Assembly (NCBI GenBank): GCA_023399815.1
Contig: JAEWOJ010000167.1
Location: 1 to 33,598 of the forward strand
DNA: 33,598 bases
Reading direction: 5' to 3'
From: Pseudomonadota bacterium
Lineage (GTDB): Bacteria; Pseudomonadota; Gammaproteobacteria; Xanthomonadales; Xanthomonadaceae
The position numbers and the translations under genes are program-made. The notes under the pieces are model-generated. The model worked only from the letters and a program-made list of their open reading frames with translations. It searched no databases and was not told where the DNA came from. Shown one piece after another: positions 14,985-23,361 of the stretch. Each line of letters starts with the position of its first letter. The stretch's first letter is position 1.

Positions 14985-15886
14985 GCTCCACCTCCTTCGC
15001 GGGGATTGAAGGACGCGCCGGCCGGCCAGTTCTCGACGAACTGGGAAAGCTCGGGATCCATCGGTTTTGGAAGAACGATCTTCAGCCGGACGATCTCGTC
15101 GCCGCGCCCGCCCGGCCGGCGCGGCAAGCCCTGTCCCTTCAGCCGCAGCCGCGTGTTGCCGTCCGAACCGGGGGGCACCCTGACCTCGGCGTGGCCGGTC
15201 GGGGTCGGCACCTCGATGCGGCCGCCCAGCACCGCCTCGCGCAACGATACCGCCACCTCGACGGTGAGCGTCTCGCCCTCGACGTGGAAGCGGGGATCGG
15301 GGACGACCTCCAGTTCGATGAAGGCGTCGCCGGCGCCGCCGCTGCCCAGCCCCGGCGCGCCCTTCCCCTTCAGCCGCAGCGTCTGTCCGTCGACGACGCC
15401 GGCGGGAACGTTCACGTCCAGCGTATCGCCGTCGGCAAGGACGACGCGCTCCCTGCCGCCCTCGATCGCCCTCGCCAGGCTGACCTGCAGGCGGTAGCGC
15501 AGATCCTGCCCGCGCCGGTTGGCGCGCGCCTGCGCGCCGCGGCGGAAGAACTCCGCGAACGGGCTGCCGTCCTCGGCGAAGTCCGCATAGCCGCCGAAGC
15601 CGGCATCCCCGTAGCCGTGGTCCGACTGGGCGTAGTCGCGGTAGTAGTCGCGCCGCGGCCGTTCCGCTCCCGTCTCGTCGATGACGCCCTGGTCGTACAG
15701 CGCCCGCTTCTCGGGATCGGTCAGCAGGCGATGCGCGTTGGAGACGTCCTTGAACTTCTCCTCGGCGGCCTTGTCGCCGGGATTGAGGTCGGGGTGGAGC
15801 TTCCGGGCAAGGCGGCGGTATGCCTTCTTGATCTGCTCCGTCGTGGCGTCAGGACTGACGCCCAAGGTTTCGTAGGGGGTGCTCAC
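14981..15886 (-). CDS. cbpA: DnaJ-like co-chaperone / curved DNA-binding protein CbpA
   Basis: The protein has 301 residues. An N-terminal J domain (1-70) has the HPD motif at 31-33, followed by a Gly/Phe-rich linker (GYGDAGFGGYADFAEDGSPFAEFF). Two C-terminal substrate-binding domains follow (from RRGQDLRYRLQVSLARAIEGG), with LRLKGKGAPG and LRLKGQGLPRR repeats. There is no zinc-finger domain, which separates it from DnaJ. It stimulates DnaK and can bind curved DNA. It lies 27 bp after the histidine kinase gene, an unusual operon partner. Confidence 0.9.
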   Translation of the reverse strand: MSTPYETLGVSPDATTEQIKKAYRRLARKLHPDLNPGDKAAEEKFKDVSNAHRLLTDPEKRALYDQGVIDETGAERPRRDYYRDYAQSDHGYGDAGFGGYADFAEDGSPFAEFFRRGAQARANRRGQDLRYRLQVSLARAIEGGRERVVLADGDTLDVNVPAGVVDGQTLRLKGKGAPGLGSGGAGDAFIELEVVPDPRFHVEGETLTVEVAVSLREAVLGGRIEVPTPTGHAEVRVPPGSDGNTRLRLKGQGLPRRPGGRGDEIVRLKIVLPKPMDPELSQFVENWPAGASFNPREGGGA

Positions 15887-15913
15887 TCCAGTCTCCCTGT
15901 TTGCATGATGCGG

Positions 15914-17950
15914 CTAGACCAAGTGTCGATCATCGCCGTGCCGATCGGCGCCGGCCTCCGGCAGCCACAGTTCCATGACCGTTCCATTCTGCCCCGTGCT
16001 CAGGACCGAAAGCGTGCCGCCATGACGGGTGGCCAGCATCTGGCTGATGGACAGGCCCAGTCCGGTTCCCTGGCGGTGCTTGGTCGTGAAGAACGGCTCG
16101 AAGACGCGGGCAAGGACCTCGGCCGGTATTCCGGATCCGGTGTCGCAGACCCGCAGGGCGACGCCCGCGGCGCCGTGGATGCCGTCCGCATCCTGCGTGG
16201 TCAGCAGCAGCTCGCCTCCGTCCGGCATCGCATGGATCGCGTTGATCATGAGGTTGACCAGTATCTGTTGGATCTCGCCCCTGTTCGCGGCGACCAGCCG
16301 GGTCGACAGGAACTGCTTCCCGATCGCCACCGGGTGGCGCTTGGTCAGGTGCTGGACCAGGGGAAGCGTCTCCAGCATCAGCGCCGCCGGCTCCAGCAGT
16401 TCATCGTGGCCGCAGCATTCCCCGGGCCTGGAGAACTGCAGGAGCTTGGCGACGATCGTGCTGATCCGCTGGATCTGGTCCTCGATGAGGCCGAACTCCT
16501 CTTCCGATCCGAGGCCCTGCCCCTGCTGGACGGCATCCCTGAGAAGCTCCAGGTTCCCCTGCATCACCGCCAGGGGATTGTTGATCTCGTGCGCGATGCC
16601 GGCGGCGATCTCGCCGATCGTGGCCAGCTTCTCCTGCATGACGAGGTGCCGCGTGGTTTCCTCCAGCCGCTGGTTGGCCAGGGTCAGGCCCGCCGTCCGT
16701 TCCTCCACGCGCGCGTTGAGCGCTTCGTTCCATTCCAGCAGTTGCCGCTCGCTGTCCTGCAGGTCCCCCAGCAGCCGGTCCAGGTGCGCGGCCACGCGCC
16801 CGATCTCGTCGTCGGCCGCCACCGGCCCGGTCCTGGCGCCGCGCTCGCCTTCCTTGACCCGCCCGATGGTCTCGTCCATCAGTTCCAGCGGCCGGAACAC
16901 CCCGCGGGCGATGCGCAGGAACAGCGGCACCGTCACCGCCGAGACGAGCAGGCAACCCAGCACGATGGCGCCAATGGTCGTCCTCCGCGCGCTGGCGAAG
17001 GGCTGGTCGGAAAAGCCGACGAAGAGCATGCCGACGGCCGCGCCATGCGCATCCCGGATCGGCTTGTAGCCGGCGACGTACCAGTCGTCGACCACGTAGG
17101 CCCGGTCGAGCCAGGTCCGGCCCTGCCCCAGCACCGCCTGGCTGACCTCGGCGGAGGCCCGCGTGCCGACGGCCGAGCCTCCACCGGGCAGCGTCGCGTT
17201 CGTGCCGATCCGGACATCCCCCAGGAAGATCGAGGCGATGCCGTTGGCGCCCTCGCGCAGGTCGTTGTCCCTGTAGATGAGGTTGGTGATCCGCTCGATG
17301 AATCCGGTGTTGTGGTTCAGCAGCGTTCCGGCGACCAGGGCCCCCGTCCGGCCATCGGGCAAGGCCACCGGGGTCGCGGCCTGGATCATCAGCCCGCGCC
17401 GCTCCACCGCCTCGCCCGACGCGGCGGCGCTGCCACTGGAGGGAGCCCTGATTTCCGCGCGGGACGCCAGGACCGGGGACAGGGCGGCGAGATCGCCCGA
17501 CGTCACCAGCCCCACGGCCACGTCGGCCCGCCCCGCGAAGGCCGACTCCAGCGACGGCCATGCCAGCGCCAGCCGGGATGCGGGCATGCCCTGGCTGCCG
17601 GCGAGCAGGTCGCCATCGCGATCCAGCAGGACGATGAAGTCCAGCGCGTTGCGCCTGGCCTTGGCGGCGAGCAGCATGTCCAGCGCATCACGGCTTCCCG
17701 GCTCCTGCAGGGCCTCCTGGAAGCGCGCCGATCCGGCGATGGCCGTCAGGGCGGAGAGCTGGTCGCCCATGAGCTGGTCCATGTACTGGTCGGCGATCTT
17801 CAGGTCGCTGCCGACCTTGGCGGAAAGCAGGCCGGCGAAGCGCTTGTCCCATTGATGGACCAGCACGCCCACAATGAGCGGGAGAATGACGACCATCGGC
17901 AGGAGCGCGATCAGCAGGAGCCGGTGGCGGACGGAATGCAGTCGTGCCAT
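15914..17950 (-). CDS. Membrane sensor histidine kinase
   Basis: The protein has 678 residues. A membrane segment is at about 10-32, a large periplasmic sensor region at about 33-322 (double-Cache-like, with FIVLLDRDGDLLAGSQG and a later DDWYVAGYKPIRDAHGAAVGMLFVG), a second membrane segment at 325-345 and a HAMP domain to about 400. A coiled coil leads to the HisKA domain with the phospho-acceptor His454 (GIAHEINNPL). The ATPase has the N box (N566-N570), DTGSGIP (603-609) and GTGLGL (628-633). Its gene follows the response regulator gene by 9 bp, so they form a two-component pair. The Cache-like domain suggests a small extracellular ligand, possibly a carboxylate; that is inference. Confidence 0.92.
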   Translation of the reverse strand: MARLHSVRHRLLLIALLPMVVILPLIVGVLVHQWDKRFAGLLSAKVGSDLKIADQYMDQLMGDQLSALTAIAGSARFQEALQEPGSRDALDMLLAAKARRNALDFIVLLDRDGDLLAGSQGMPASRLALAWPSLESAFAGRADVAVGLVTSGDLAALSPVLASRAEIRAPSSGSAAASGEAVERRGLMIQAATPVALPDGRTGALVAGTLLNHNTGFIERITNLIYRDNDLREGANGIASIFLGDVRIGTNATLPGGGSAVGTRASAEVSQAVLGQGRTWLDRAYVVDDWYVAGYKPIRDAHGAAVGMLFVGFSDQPFASARRTTIGAIVLGCLLVSAVTVPLFLRIARGVFRPLELMDETIGRVKEGERGARTGPVAADDEIGRVAAHLDRLLGDLQDSERQLLEWNEALNARVEERTAGLTLANQRLEETTRHLVMQEKLATIGEIAAGIAHEINNPLAVMQGNLELLRDAVQQGQGLGSEEEFGLIEDQIQRISTIVAKLLQFSRPGECCGHDELLEPAALMLETLPLVQHLTKRHPVAIGKQFLSTRLVAANRGEIQQILVNLMINAIHAMPDGGELLLTTQDADGIHGAAGVALRVCDTGSGIPAEVLARVFEPFFTTKHRQGTGLGLSISQMLATRHGGTLSVLSTGQNGTVMELWLPEAGADRHGDDRHLV

Positions 17951-17959
17951 CCCCGCCCC

Positions 17960-19357
17960 CTACGCCGACACGTTCCAGCGCGAGCATTTCCGGTCGATGG
18001 TTTTCCGCGATATGCCGAGGATGCTGGCGGCCTGTTCGCGGTCGCCCCCGGTCTCGCGAAGGATCGCCAGGATGTGCCGGCGCTCCACCTCCGACAGCAG
18101 GCGGCTGCGCGGATCGGACAGCGATTCGAGCCGTTCGAGCTGGGTCGGGAAATGCCCGAGGATGAGGCTCCTCTCGATGTAGTTGTGGAGTTCGCGGACA
18201 TTGCCAGGCCAGGTGTAGCCCTGGAGGTAGTTCCTCGTCCGCTCGTCGATCGGGATCGGCTGGAGCCCGAGATGCAGCGCGAGTTCGCGCATGAAGCCCG
18301 CGGCCAGCTCGATCACGTCCGCGCCCCGGTCGTGCAGCCGCGGCAGGGAAACCTCCATCACGTTGATCCGGAAGTAGAGGTCGGACCGGAAGGTCCCGTC
18401 CTTGACCGCCGCGACCAGGCTTCGGTTGGTCGCGAAGACGAACCGGACATCGATGGGCATCTCGCGCTCCGACCCAACCGGGCGGATCCGCCGGTCTTCC
18501 AGCATCCGCAGGAGCTTTCCCTGGAAGGCCAATGGCAGGTCCGCGACTTCATCGAAGAACAGCGTGCCGCCCTGCGCGTAGGCGACCAGGCCCTGGCGGG
18601 TAGCCTGCGCCCAGTTGGAAGCGCCTTTCAGGTGCCCGAACAGTTCGCTCTCGATCAGGTCGGCCGGGATCGCGGCGCAATTGACGGGAACGAAGGGGTG
18701 CTGTGCCCGCGTGGACAGCGAATGCAGGGAACGCGCGGCCACGTCCTTGCCCGTGCCCGATTCCCCCGTGAACAGCACGCTGCTCGGCAGCGGGGCCACC
18801 TTGGCGATCAGGTCGCGGGTGGCCTGGATCGCACGCGAACTGCCCGTCAGCCTGTCCCGCAGCAGCACGGGCGATCCGGAGGCGTTGAGCTCGTGCCGCA
18901 GGATCGCGTTCTCCCGCTGCAGCCGGCCGCGCTCCAGGCAGCGGGAGATGGCGGCCAGCAGCTGCCCCGTCCGGAACGGCTTGAGCAGGAAGTCGGCAAC
19001 GCCGGCGCGGATGGCGCCGATGGCCGAGTCCAGGTCCGCATAGGCCGTGATGAGGATGAAATCGGCCGGCACGCCGCCCTTGCGCTGCTCCTCGAGCCAG
19101 GCGATGCCGGTCTTGCCGGGCAGCAGGTTGTCGACGACCACGACGTCGAAGTGCTGCGCGGCCAGGTGCTGGTCCGCCTCCACGGTGTCCGTCGCTGCCG
19201 CCACGACCTTGCAGCGCGGGCGCAGGGCCCGCACCAGGAAACTGCGCATGCCCGGCTCGTCGTCGACGATCAGGATCGAGGATTCGGACAGGTCCGGCCA
19301 CGCGGTATCGGCGTTGAGCGGTTCATCGGATGCCTGGACGGTGCGCTTTGGCGACAT
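17960..19357 (-). CDS. NtrC-type response regulator lacking the GAFTGA motif
   Basis: The protein has 465 residues: receiver domain with D32/D33 and phospho-acceptor Asp76 (VVVVDNLLPG), AAA+ domain with Walker A GESGTGKD (198-205) and Walker B GGTLFFDE (263-270), arginine-finger region, and a Fis-type helix-turn-helix (438-460). At the place of the sigma-54 contact loop GAFTGA it has GASNWA (245-250). The codons read cleanly, so this is not a frameshift. It may therefore not remodel sigma-54 holoenzyme in the usual way. First gene of RR-kinase-cbpA-cbpM, 91 bp after the bestrophin-like gene. Confidence 0.92.
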   Translation of the reverse strand: MSPKRTVQASDEPLNADTAWPDLSESSILIVDDEPGMRSFLVRALRPRCKVVAAATDTVEADQHLAAQHFDVVVVDNLLPGKTGIAWLEEQRKGGVPADFILITAYADLDSAIGAIRAGVADFLLKPFRTGQLLAAISRCLERGRLQRENAILRHELNASGSPVLLRDRLTGSSRAIQATRDLIAKVAPLPSSVLFTGESGTGKDVAARSLHSLSTRAQHPFVPVNCAAIPADLIESELFGHLKGASNWAQATRQGLVAYAQGGTLFFDEVADLPLAFQGKLLRMLEDRRIRPVGSEREMPIDVRFVFATNRSLVAAVKDGTFRSDLYFRINVMEVSLPRLHDRGADVIELAAGFMRELALHLGLQPIPIDERTRNYLQGYTWPGNVRELHNYIERSLILGHFPTQLERLESLSDPRSRLLSEVERRHILAILRETGGDREQAASILGISRKTIDRKCSRWNVSA

Positions 19358-19448
19358 GTTTCCCTCGAAGAATGAATCGATGTTTCTTTCTTGTACTTCG
19401 CCCCGGCCATGGCGCCGGGTACGCGCTCACCACACGCCAGGGACGACC

Positions 19449-20396
19449 CTAGGCATCGGTCGATTCCCGTTCCCGCTCCCCGCCGTCATCGGGCTGGGCG
19501 GATGCCCTCGCGGGATCCGCGAGGTCGAGTATCGACATCATTTCGCGCTCGACCGTCTGCCGCATGGTGTAGAGCGGCAGCGCGTTCGGCGCCAGGCTGA
19601 AGGGTTCCTCCAGCTGGTGGCCCAGTGCGTCCAGGCCGAAGAAGGTGTAGGCGACGATCAGCACCGGCAGCAGCGTCCACCAGCCCAGCGTGCCGGCCAG
19701 CGCGAACGGGAGCGTCGTGCAGAACACGATCGCCGTGCGGTGGAGCAGCAGGGAATACGAGAACGGCACCGGCGTGTTGAGGATCCGCTCGCAGCCGCCC
19801 TGGATGCGCGCCAGGCTGCCCAGCTGCCCGTCGAGCACGGAGTACTGGATCGGGTTGATCTTCCCTTCCCGCTCGAGCATGAGGCAGCGTTCGCCAACGC
19901 GCTGCAGCACCGCATCGGTCGGGTTGGGGCCGTACGCCGCGTCGCCGATATCGCACCAGAGCCGGATGGCGTCGGCCTCGTTGTTCCGCCGCAATCGCGC
20001 GGAGAGCCCGGCGGTGAAACCGCACAGGCCGCGGATGATCGCCGCCCGGTCCTCGAAGCCCAGGCCTGCGGTCTGCCGGGCAAGGGAGCGGCAGGCGATG
20101 ATCAGTTCGCCCCAGAGATGGCGCCCCTCCCACCACCGCGAGTAGCAGGCGTTGTTGCGGAAGCTCATGAAGACCGACAGCGCGATGCCGATGAGCGTGA
20201 AGGGAATGGAGCCGAAGCGCGCGAAGATGCCCGGGTGCTCCATCGACGCCAGGATCGCGCCGACGCTGACCAGTGCGATCAGCAGCAGGTGCCGCGCGAT
20301 CCTGGGAAGGATGGTTCCCTTCACCGCGAAGGCGATGTCCCACATGCTGGGCTGCCGGCGCATCCGCATTTCGACATCGTGGAGTGAGTGCTTCAT
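19449..20396 (-). CDS. Bestrophin-family ion channel protein
   Basis: The protein has 315 residues from ATG 20396, preceded by GAGGGCGGG. Conserved bestrophin/UPF0187 features are the early membrane segments (ILPRIARHLLLIALVSVGAILASM; FGSIPFTLIGIALSVFMSFRNNACYSRWWEGRHLWGELI with the FRNNACYSRWWE signature) and a later hydrophobic region with TFFGLDALGHQLEEPFS. Bacterial relatives form pentameric inner-membrane ion channels. Ion selectivity cannot be told here. The C-terminus (about 25 residues) is charged and low-complexity. It lies 79 bp after moaB in the same direction; no functional link to molybdenum is known to me. Confidence 0.9.
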   Translation of the reverse strand: MKHSLHDVEMRMRRQPSMWDIAFAVKGTILPRIARHLLLIALVSVGAILASMEHPGIFARFGSIPFTLIGIALSVFMSFRNNACYSRWWEGRHLWGELIIACRSLARQTAGLGFEDRAAIIRGLCGFTAGLSARLRRNNEADAIRLWCDIGDAAYGPNPTDAVLQRVGERCLMLEREGKINPIQYSVLDGQLGSLARIQGGCERILNTPVPFSYSLLLHRTAIVFCTTLPFALAGTLGWWTLLPVLIVAYTFFGLDALGHQLEEPFSLAPNALPLYTMRQTVEREMMSILDLADPARASAQPDDGGERERESTDA

Positions 20397-20475
20397 CCCG
20401 CCCTCGCTTTCCGCCATCCGGTCCGGACGTCCTTCCGTTGCCAAGCCACTGTGCCCTTTCGCCATCCCGCGTCGC

Positions 20476-20991
20476 TCAGCCCAGGTGCCCGACCAGGGAG
20501 CACGGGCGATAGCGGCTGTCGAGTTCCATCGCCAGGATCCCGTCCCAGCCGTCCTTGCAGGCCCCGCTCGAACCCGGCAGGCAGAATACGAACGTACGTT
20601 CGATCTGGCCGGCCAGGACCCGCGACTGCAGGGTCGAAATGCCGACCGAGGCCAGGCTGACCGTGTGGAACACCACCGGGAACCCATCCATCTCGCGGGT
20701 CAGCAGGGGGCGCACCGCCTCCGGCACCACGTCCCGTGGCGAGAAGCCTGTACCTCCGTTCGAGATGATCACGTCAATGGCGTTGCGCCGGATCCACTCG
20801 TCGAGGATGCTCCGGATCGCATCGACGTCGCCGGGGACGATGGCGCGCGCCACCAGGGTGTGTCCCGCGTCCTCCACCCGGCGCGCGAGCAGGTCTCCGG
20901 AGGAATCCGTGTCCGCGCTGTGGCGGTCGGAGACGGTCAACACGCCGATGCGAAGGGCTGTGAAGGTGAGGCTGGTATCGATGCCGTGCAT
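20476..20991 (-). CDS. moaB: Molybdenum cofactor biosynthesis protein MoaB
   Basis: The protein has 171 residues and a single MoCF-binding (MogA/MoaB) domain. Signatures are RIGVLTVSDRHSADTDSSGDLL near the N-terminus and SNGGTGFSPRDVVPEAV (95-110), with the GGTG and PRD-x-x-PEA residues that hold molybdopterin. MoaB/MogA-type proteins adenylylate molybdopterin. A second domain of the same fold is fused to MoaC upstream in the cluster, so this organism has at least two. It lies 106 bp after modC. Confidence 0.92.
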   Translation of the reverse strand: MHGIDTSLTFTALRIGVLTVSDRHSADTDSSGDLLARRVEDAGHTLVARAIVPGDVDAIRSILDEWIRRNAIDVIISNGGTGFSPRDVVPEAVRPLLTREMDGFPVVFHTVSLASVGISTLQSRVLAGQIERTFVFCLPGSSGACKDGWDGILAMELDSRYRPCSLVGHLG

Positions 20992-21068
20992 GTGGGCTCA
21001 ACCGTGTGGGTAACGTCGTTGCGGGTGCGGTCCGGGAACCGGGCGCTGGAAGGTTTCCGTGGCGCCGG

Positions 21069-21084
21069 CGCCGGTAAGCCGGCG
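21069..21084 (-). terminator. Hairpin after modC
   Basis: CGCCGG (21069-21074), 4-nt loop, CCGGCG (21079-21084), starting 13 bp after the modC stop on the minus strand and embedded in a longer GC-rich imperfect dyad. No T-tract follows, so it may attenuate rather than end transcription before moaB. Confidence 0.3.
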
Positions 21085-21097
21085 GTCGCGCCGGGAG

Positions 21098-21823
21098 TCA
21101 AACCGCTTCAATCGGGCCGTCCGGACAACCATGCCCCGGTTGCGGGCGGCAGCGGTTCCCGACGCTGGCCCTGCCCTCCTCCATGTGGATGACCTGCTCC
21201 CCGAACATCTCGATGTCGTCGGGATCGTGGCTGATCAGCAGCAGGCGGACCTGTGTGTCATTCAGGACCGACTGGAGCCCTTTCCGCAAGTGCTTTCTGA
21301 GGTCGTGGTCGAGGGCCGCGAAGGGTTCATCCAGAAGCAGCGCCCTGGGCTGGGTCACCAGGGCCCGGGCCAATGCCGTGCGCTGGCGCTGGCCGCCCGA
21401 GACCTGCCACGGGAACTGGTCGGCCACGTGGTCGATGCGCAGCGCCTGCAGCCAATGCTCCACCTTCTCCCAGCGCCGGCCGGGTGCCGGGTTCAACCAG
21501 CCGCCACGCAGGCCGAAGGCCACGTTCTGGCGCACGGTAAGGTGCGGGAACAGGGCGTAGTCCTGGAACACGTAGCCCAAGCGGCGCCGTTGCGGGCGCA
21601 GGTCCACGCCGGCCTGCGCATCGAACAGGACCTGCCCGTCCAGCCTCACGTGGCCTTGTTCGGGACGCATCAGGCCCGCCACCGCCTTCAGGGTCAGGCT
21701 CTTGCCGGCGCCGGAAGGGCCGAACAGCACCACCTGCCGCTGCATGCATTGCAGCGCCACGTCCAGCAGGAAGTCCTGGCCCGTGGCCCGCAGCCGGCGC
21801 CGCACCTGCAGGTCAAGCCACAT
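21098..21823 (-). CDS. modC: Molybdate ABC transporter ATP-binding protein ModC (short form)
   Basis: The protein has 241 residues. Walker A GPSGAGKS (35-42), Q-loop Gln87, signature VSGGQ (141-145), Walker B LLLDEP (162-167) and the switch His199 are all present, so the ATPase is complete. The usual ModC has about 350 residues with a C-terminal MOP domain that senses molybdate; here the sequence ends after about residue 217 with a short unrelated-looking tail (SVGNRCRPQPGHGCPDG). The start overlaps modB by 11 bp. With ModA and ModB it imports molybdate or tungstate. Confidence 0.9.
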   Translation of the reverse strand: MWLDLQVRRRLRATGQDFLLDVALQCMQRQVVLFGPSGAGKSLTLKAVAGLMRPEQGHVRLDGQVLFDAQAGVDLRPQRRRLGYVFQDYALFPHLTVRQNVAFGLRGGWLNPAPGRRWEKVEHWLQALRIDHVADQFPWQVSGGQRQRTALARALVTQPRALLLDEPFAALDHDLRKHLRKGLQSVLNDTQVRLLLISHDPDDIEMFGEQVIHMEEGRASVGNRCRPQPGHGCPDGPIEAV

Positions 21824-22496
21824 CGCGCAGCTCCTGGCGGCGATTGCCGGCCAGCCGCGCGGCCAGCAGGAGGATCGCGATGCACGCCACCGACGTCAGG
21901 ATCACCAGGGCGTTGGCCTTGCCATCCTGCCCCGCCTGCACCGCCTCGTAGATGGCGATCGACAGCGTCTGCGTGCGGCCGGGAATGCTGCCGGCGACCA
22001 TCAGGGTGGCGCCGAACTCGCCCATCGCCCGCGCGAAGGCCAGCAGCAGGCCCGCGAGGATGCCGCGCCAGGCCAACGGCAGGGTGATGCGGAAGAACAC
22101 CGCCGCCTCGGACACGCCCAGCGTCCGCGCCGCCTGTTCCAGCTGGCCATCCACGCCCTCGAACGCCGCACGCGCCGGCTTGAACACCAGCGGCAACGAC
22201 GCGACCGCGGCGGCGATCACCGCCGCCTGCCAGGTGAACACCAGGTTGATGCCGAACCACGACTGCAGCCACGCGCCGATCGGCCCGTTGCGGCCGATCA
22301 GTACCAGCAGGTAATAGCCGAGCACGGTCGGCGGCAGCACCATCGGCAGGGTCAGCAGCGAATCCAGCAACTCGCGGCCGAGAAAGCGCCGCCGCGCCAG
22401 CAGCGCTCCCAATCCCACGCCCAGCACCAGATTGATCGCCGTGGCCCAGCCGGCCACCTTCAGCGACAACCCCAGCGCGCTCCAGTCCAGGTCCAT
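21813..22496 (-). CDS. modB: Molybdate ABC transporter permease ModB
   Basis: The protein has 227 residues with about five to six membrane spans. Family stretches are LLDSLLTLPMVLPPTVLGYYLLVLIG and the cytoplasmic EAA-type loop EQAARTLGVSEAAVFFRITLPLAWRGILAGLLLAFARAMGEFGATLMVAGSIPGRTQTL, which couples to ModC. It begins 3 bp after the modA stop and overlaps modC, so the three form a tight unit. Confidence 0.93.
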   Translation of the reverse strand: MDLDWSALGLSLKVAGWATAINLVLGVGLGALLARRRFLGRELLDSLLTLPMVLPPTVLGYYLLVLIGRNGPIGAWLQSWFGINLVFTWQAAVIAAAVASLPLVFKPARAAFEGVDGQLEQAARTLGVSEAAVFFRITLPLAWRGILAGLLLAFARAMGEFGATLMVAGSIPGRTQTLSIAIYEAVQAGQDGKANALVILTSVACIAILLLAARLAGNRRQELRDVA

Positions 22497-22499
22497 CCG

Positions 22500-23300
22500 T
22501 CAGGGCTTGCCGAACCCGTGCCGATGCAGGATCGCCTGGCCCTGCGCCGAGCGCACGAAGGCGGCGAAGCGCTGGGCCTCGGCCGGCTGCGCGCTGCTCT
22601 TCAGCACCGCCAGCGGATAGGCGATGCGGCCGGACACCGGCACCTGGAAGGCGCGCCGCACGCGGTCGGGCATGGCCTGCGCGTCGGTGGCGTAGACGAA
22701 GCCGGCGTCGACCTCGCCGCGCGCCACGTAGTCCAGCGACTGGCGCACGTTCTGGGTGGTGATGACCTTGTCCTGCACCGCCGCCCACAGGTCCGCGGCC
22801 TGCAGGGCGCCCTTGGCATAGCGACCCACCGGCACGCTGTCCGGGTTGCCCAGCGCGATGCGCTGCACGTCCGGGCCGGTGAGATCCTTCAGCGCACGCG
22901 GCGTGGCCTTGGCCTGCGGCGGCACCACCACCCACAGCGTGTTCACCGCGAACACCTCGCGCGTCCCGGCGGCCAGCAGGTCCTGCTGCTGCGCCTGGTC
23001 CATCGTGGTTTCGTCGGCCGAGGCGAACACGTCCACCGGCGCGCCGCGGGCGATCTGCTGCAGCAGCACGCCGGAGGCGGCGAAATTGAAGTCCACCTTG
23101 GTGCCCGGGTGCGCCTTCTCGTAGGCCGTGCCCAGCTCGCGGAAGCTCTCGGTCAGGCTCGACGCCGCCGACACCGTCAGCTCGGCGGCGCCCGCCGACG
23201 TGCCGACCAGGACGAGCGCGGCCGCCAGCAGGCGCACGAGCCAACCGGGCCGGTGCACGCGGCCGGGACGTGAGGGAGGGGAACGCCTTGGGCGATTCAT
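22500..23300 (-). CDS. modA: Molybdate-binding periplasmic protein ModA
   Basis: The protein has 266 residues from ATG 23300. A signal peptide covers about residues 1-38 (basic RPRRSPPSRPGR start, hydrophobic LVRLLAAALVLVGTSAGA), followed by the mature start AAELTVSAASSLTESFRELGTAYE, the hallmark of ModA. The binding-site strands FNFAASGVLLQQI and the DVFASADETTMDQ segment are present, as is DAGFVYATDA. It captures molybdate or tungstate in the periplasm for ModBC. Confidence 0.93.
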   Translation of the reverse strand: MNRPRRSPPSRPGRVHRPGWLVRLLAAALVLVGTSAGAAELTVSAASSLTESFRELGTAYEKAHPGTKVDFNFAASGVLLQQIARGAPVDVFASADETTMDQAQQQDLLAAGTREVFAVNTLWVVVPPQAKATPRALKDLTGPDVQRIALGNPDSVPVGRYAKGALQAADLWAAVQDKVITTQNVRQSLDYVARGEVDAGFVYATDAQAMPDRVRRAFQVPVSGRIAYPLAVLKSSAQPAEAQRFAAFVRSAQGQAILHRHGFGKP

Positions 23301-23312
23301 GTGGTCTGACCT

Positions 23313-23341
23313 CGGTGGCTCGATGGAACGGTGGCTCGATG
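23313..23341. repeat. 13-bp direct repeat upstream of modA
   Basis: CGGTGGCTCGATG occurs at 23313-23325 and again at 23329-23341, 16 bp apart, in the 61-bp gap between the modA start and the moaE stop. It could be a small duplication or a binding site for a regulator; no ModE-like gene is in the window. Confidence 0.5.
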
Positions 23342-23361
23342 AAAACGGAAGCCCGGTACCG

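Noticed and set aside
15191..19375. A 1394-codon open frame on the plus strand
   Set aside because: It lies opposite cbpA, the histidine kinase and the response regulator. Long antisense frames are usual in very GC-rich genes, and its product is Arg/Gln/Gly-rich with no domain.
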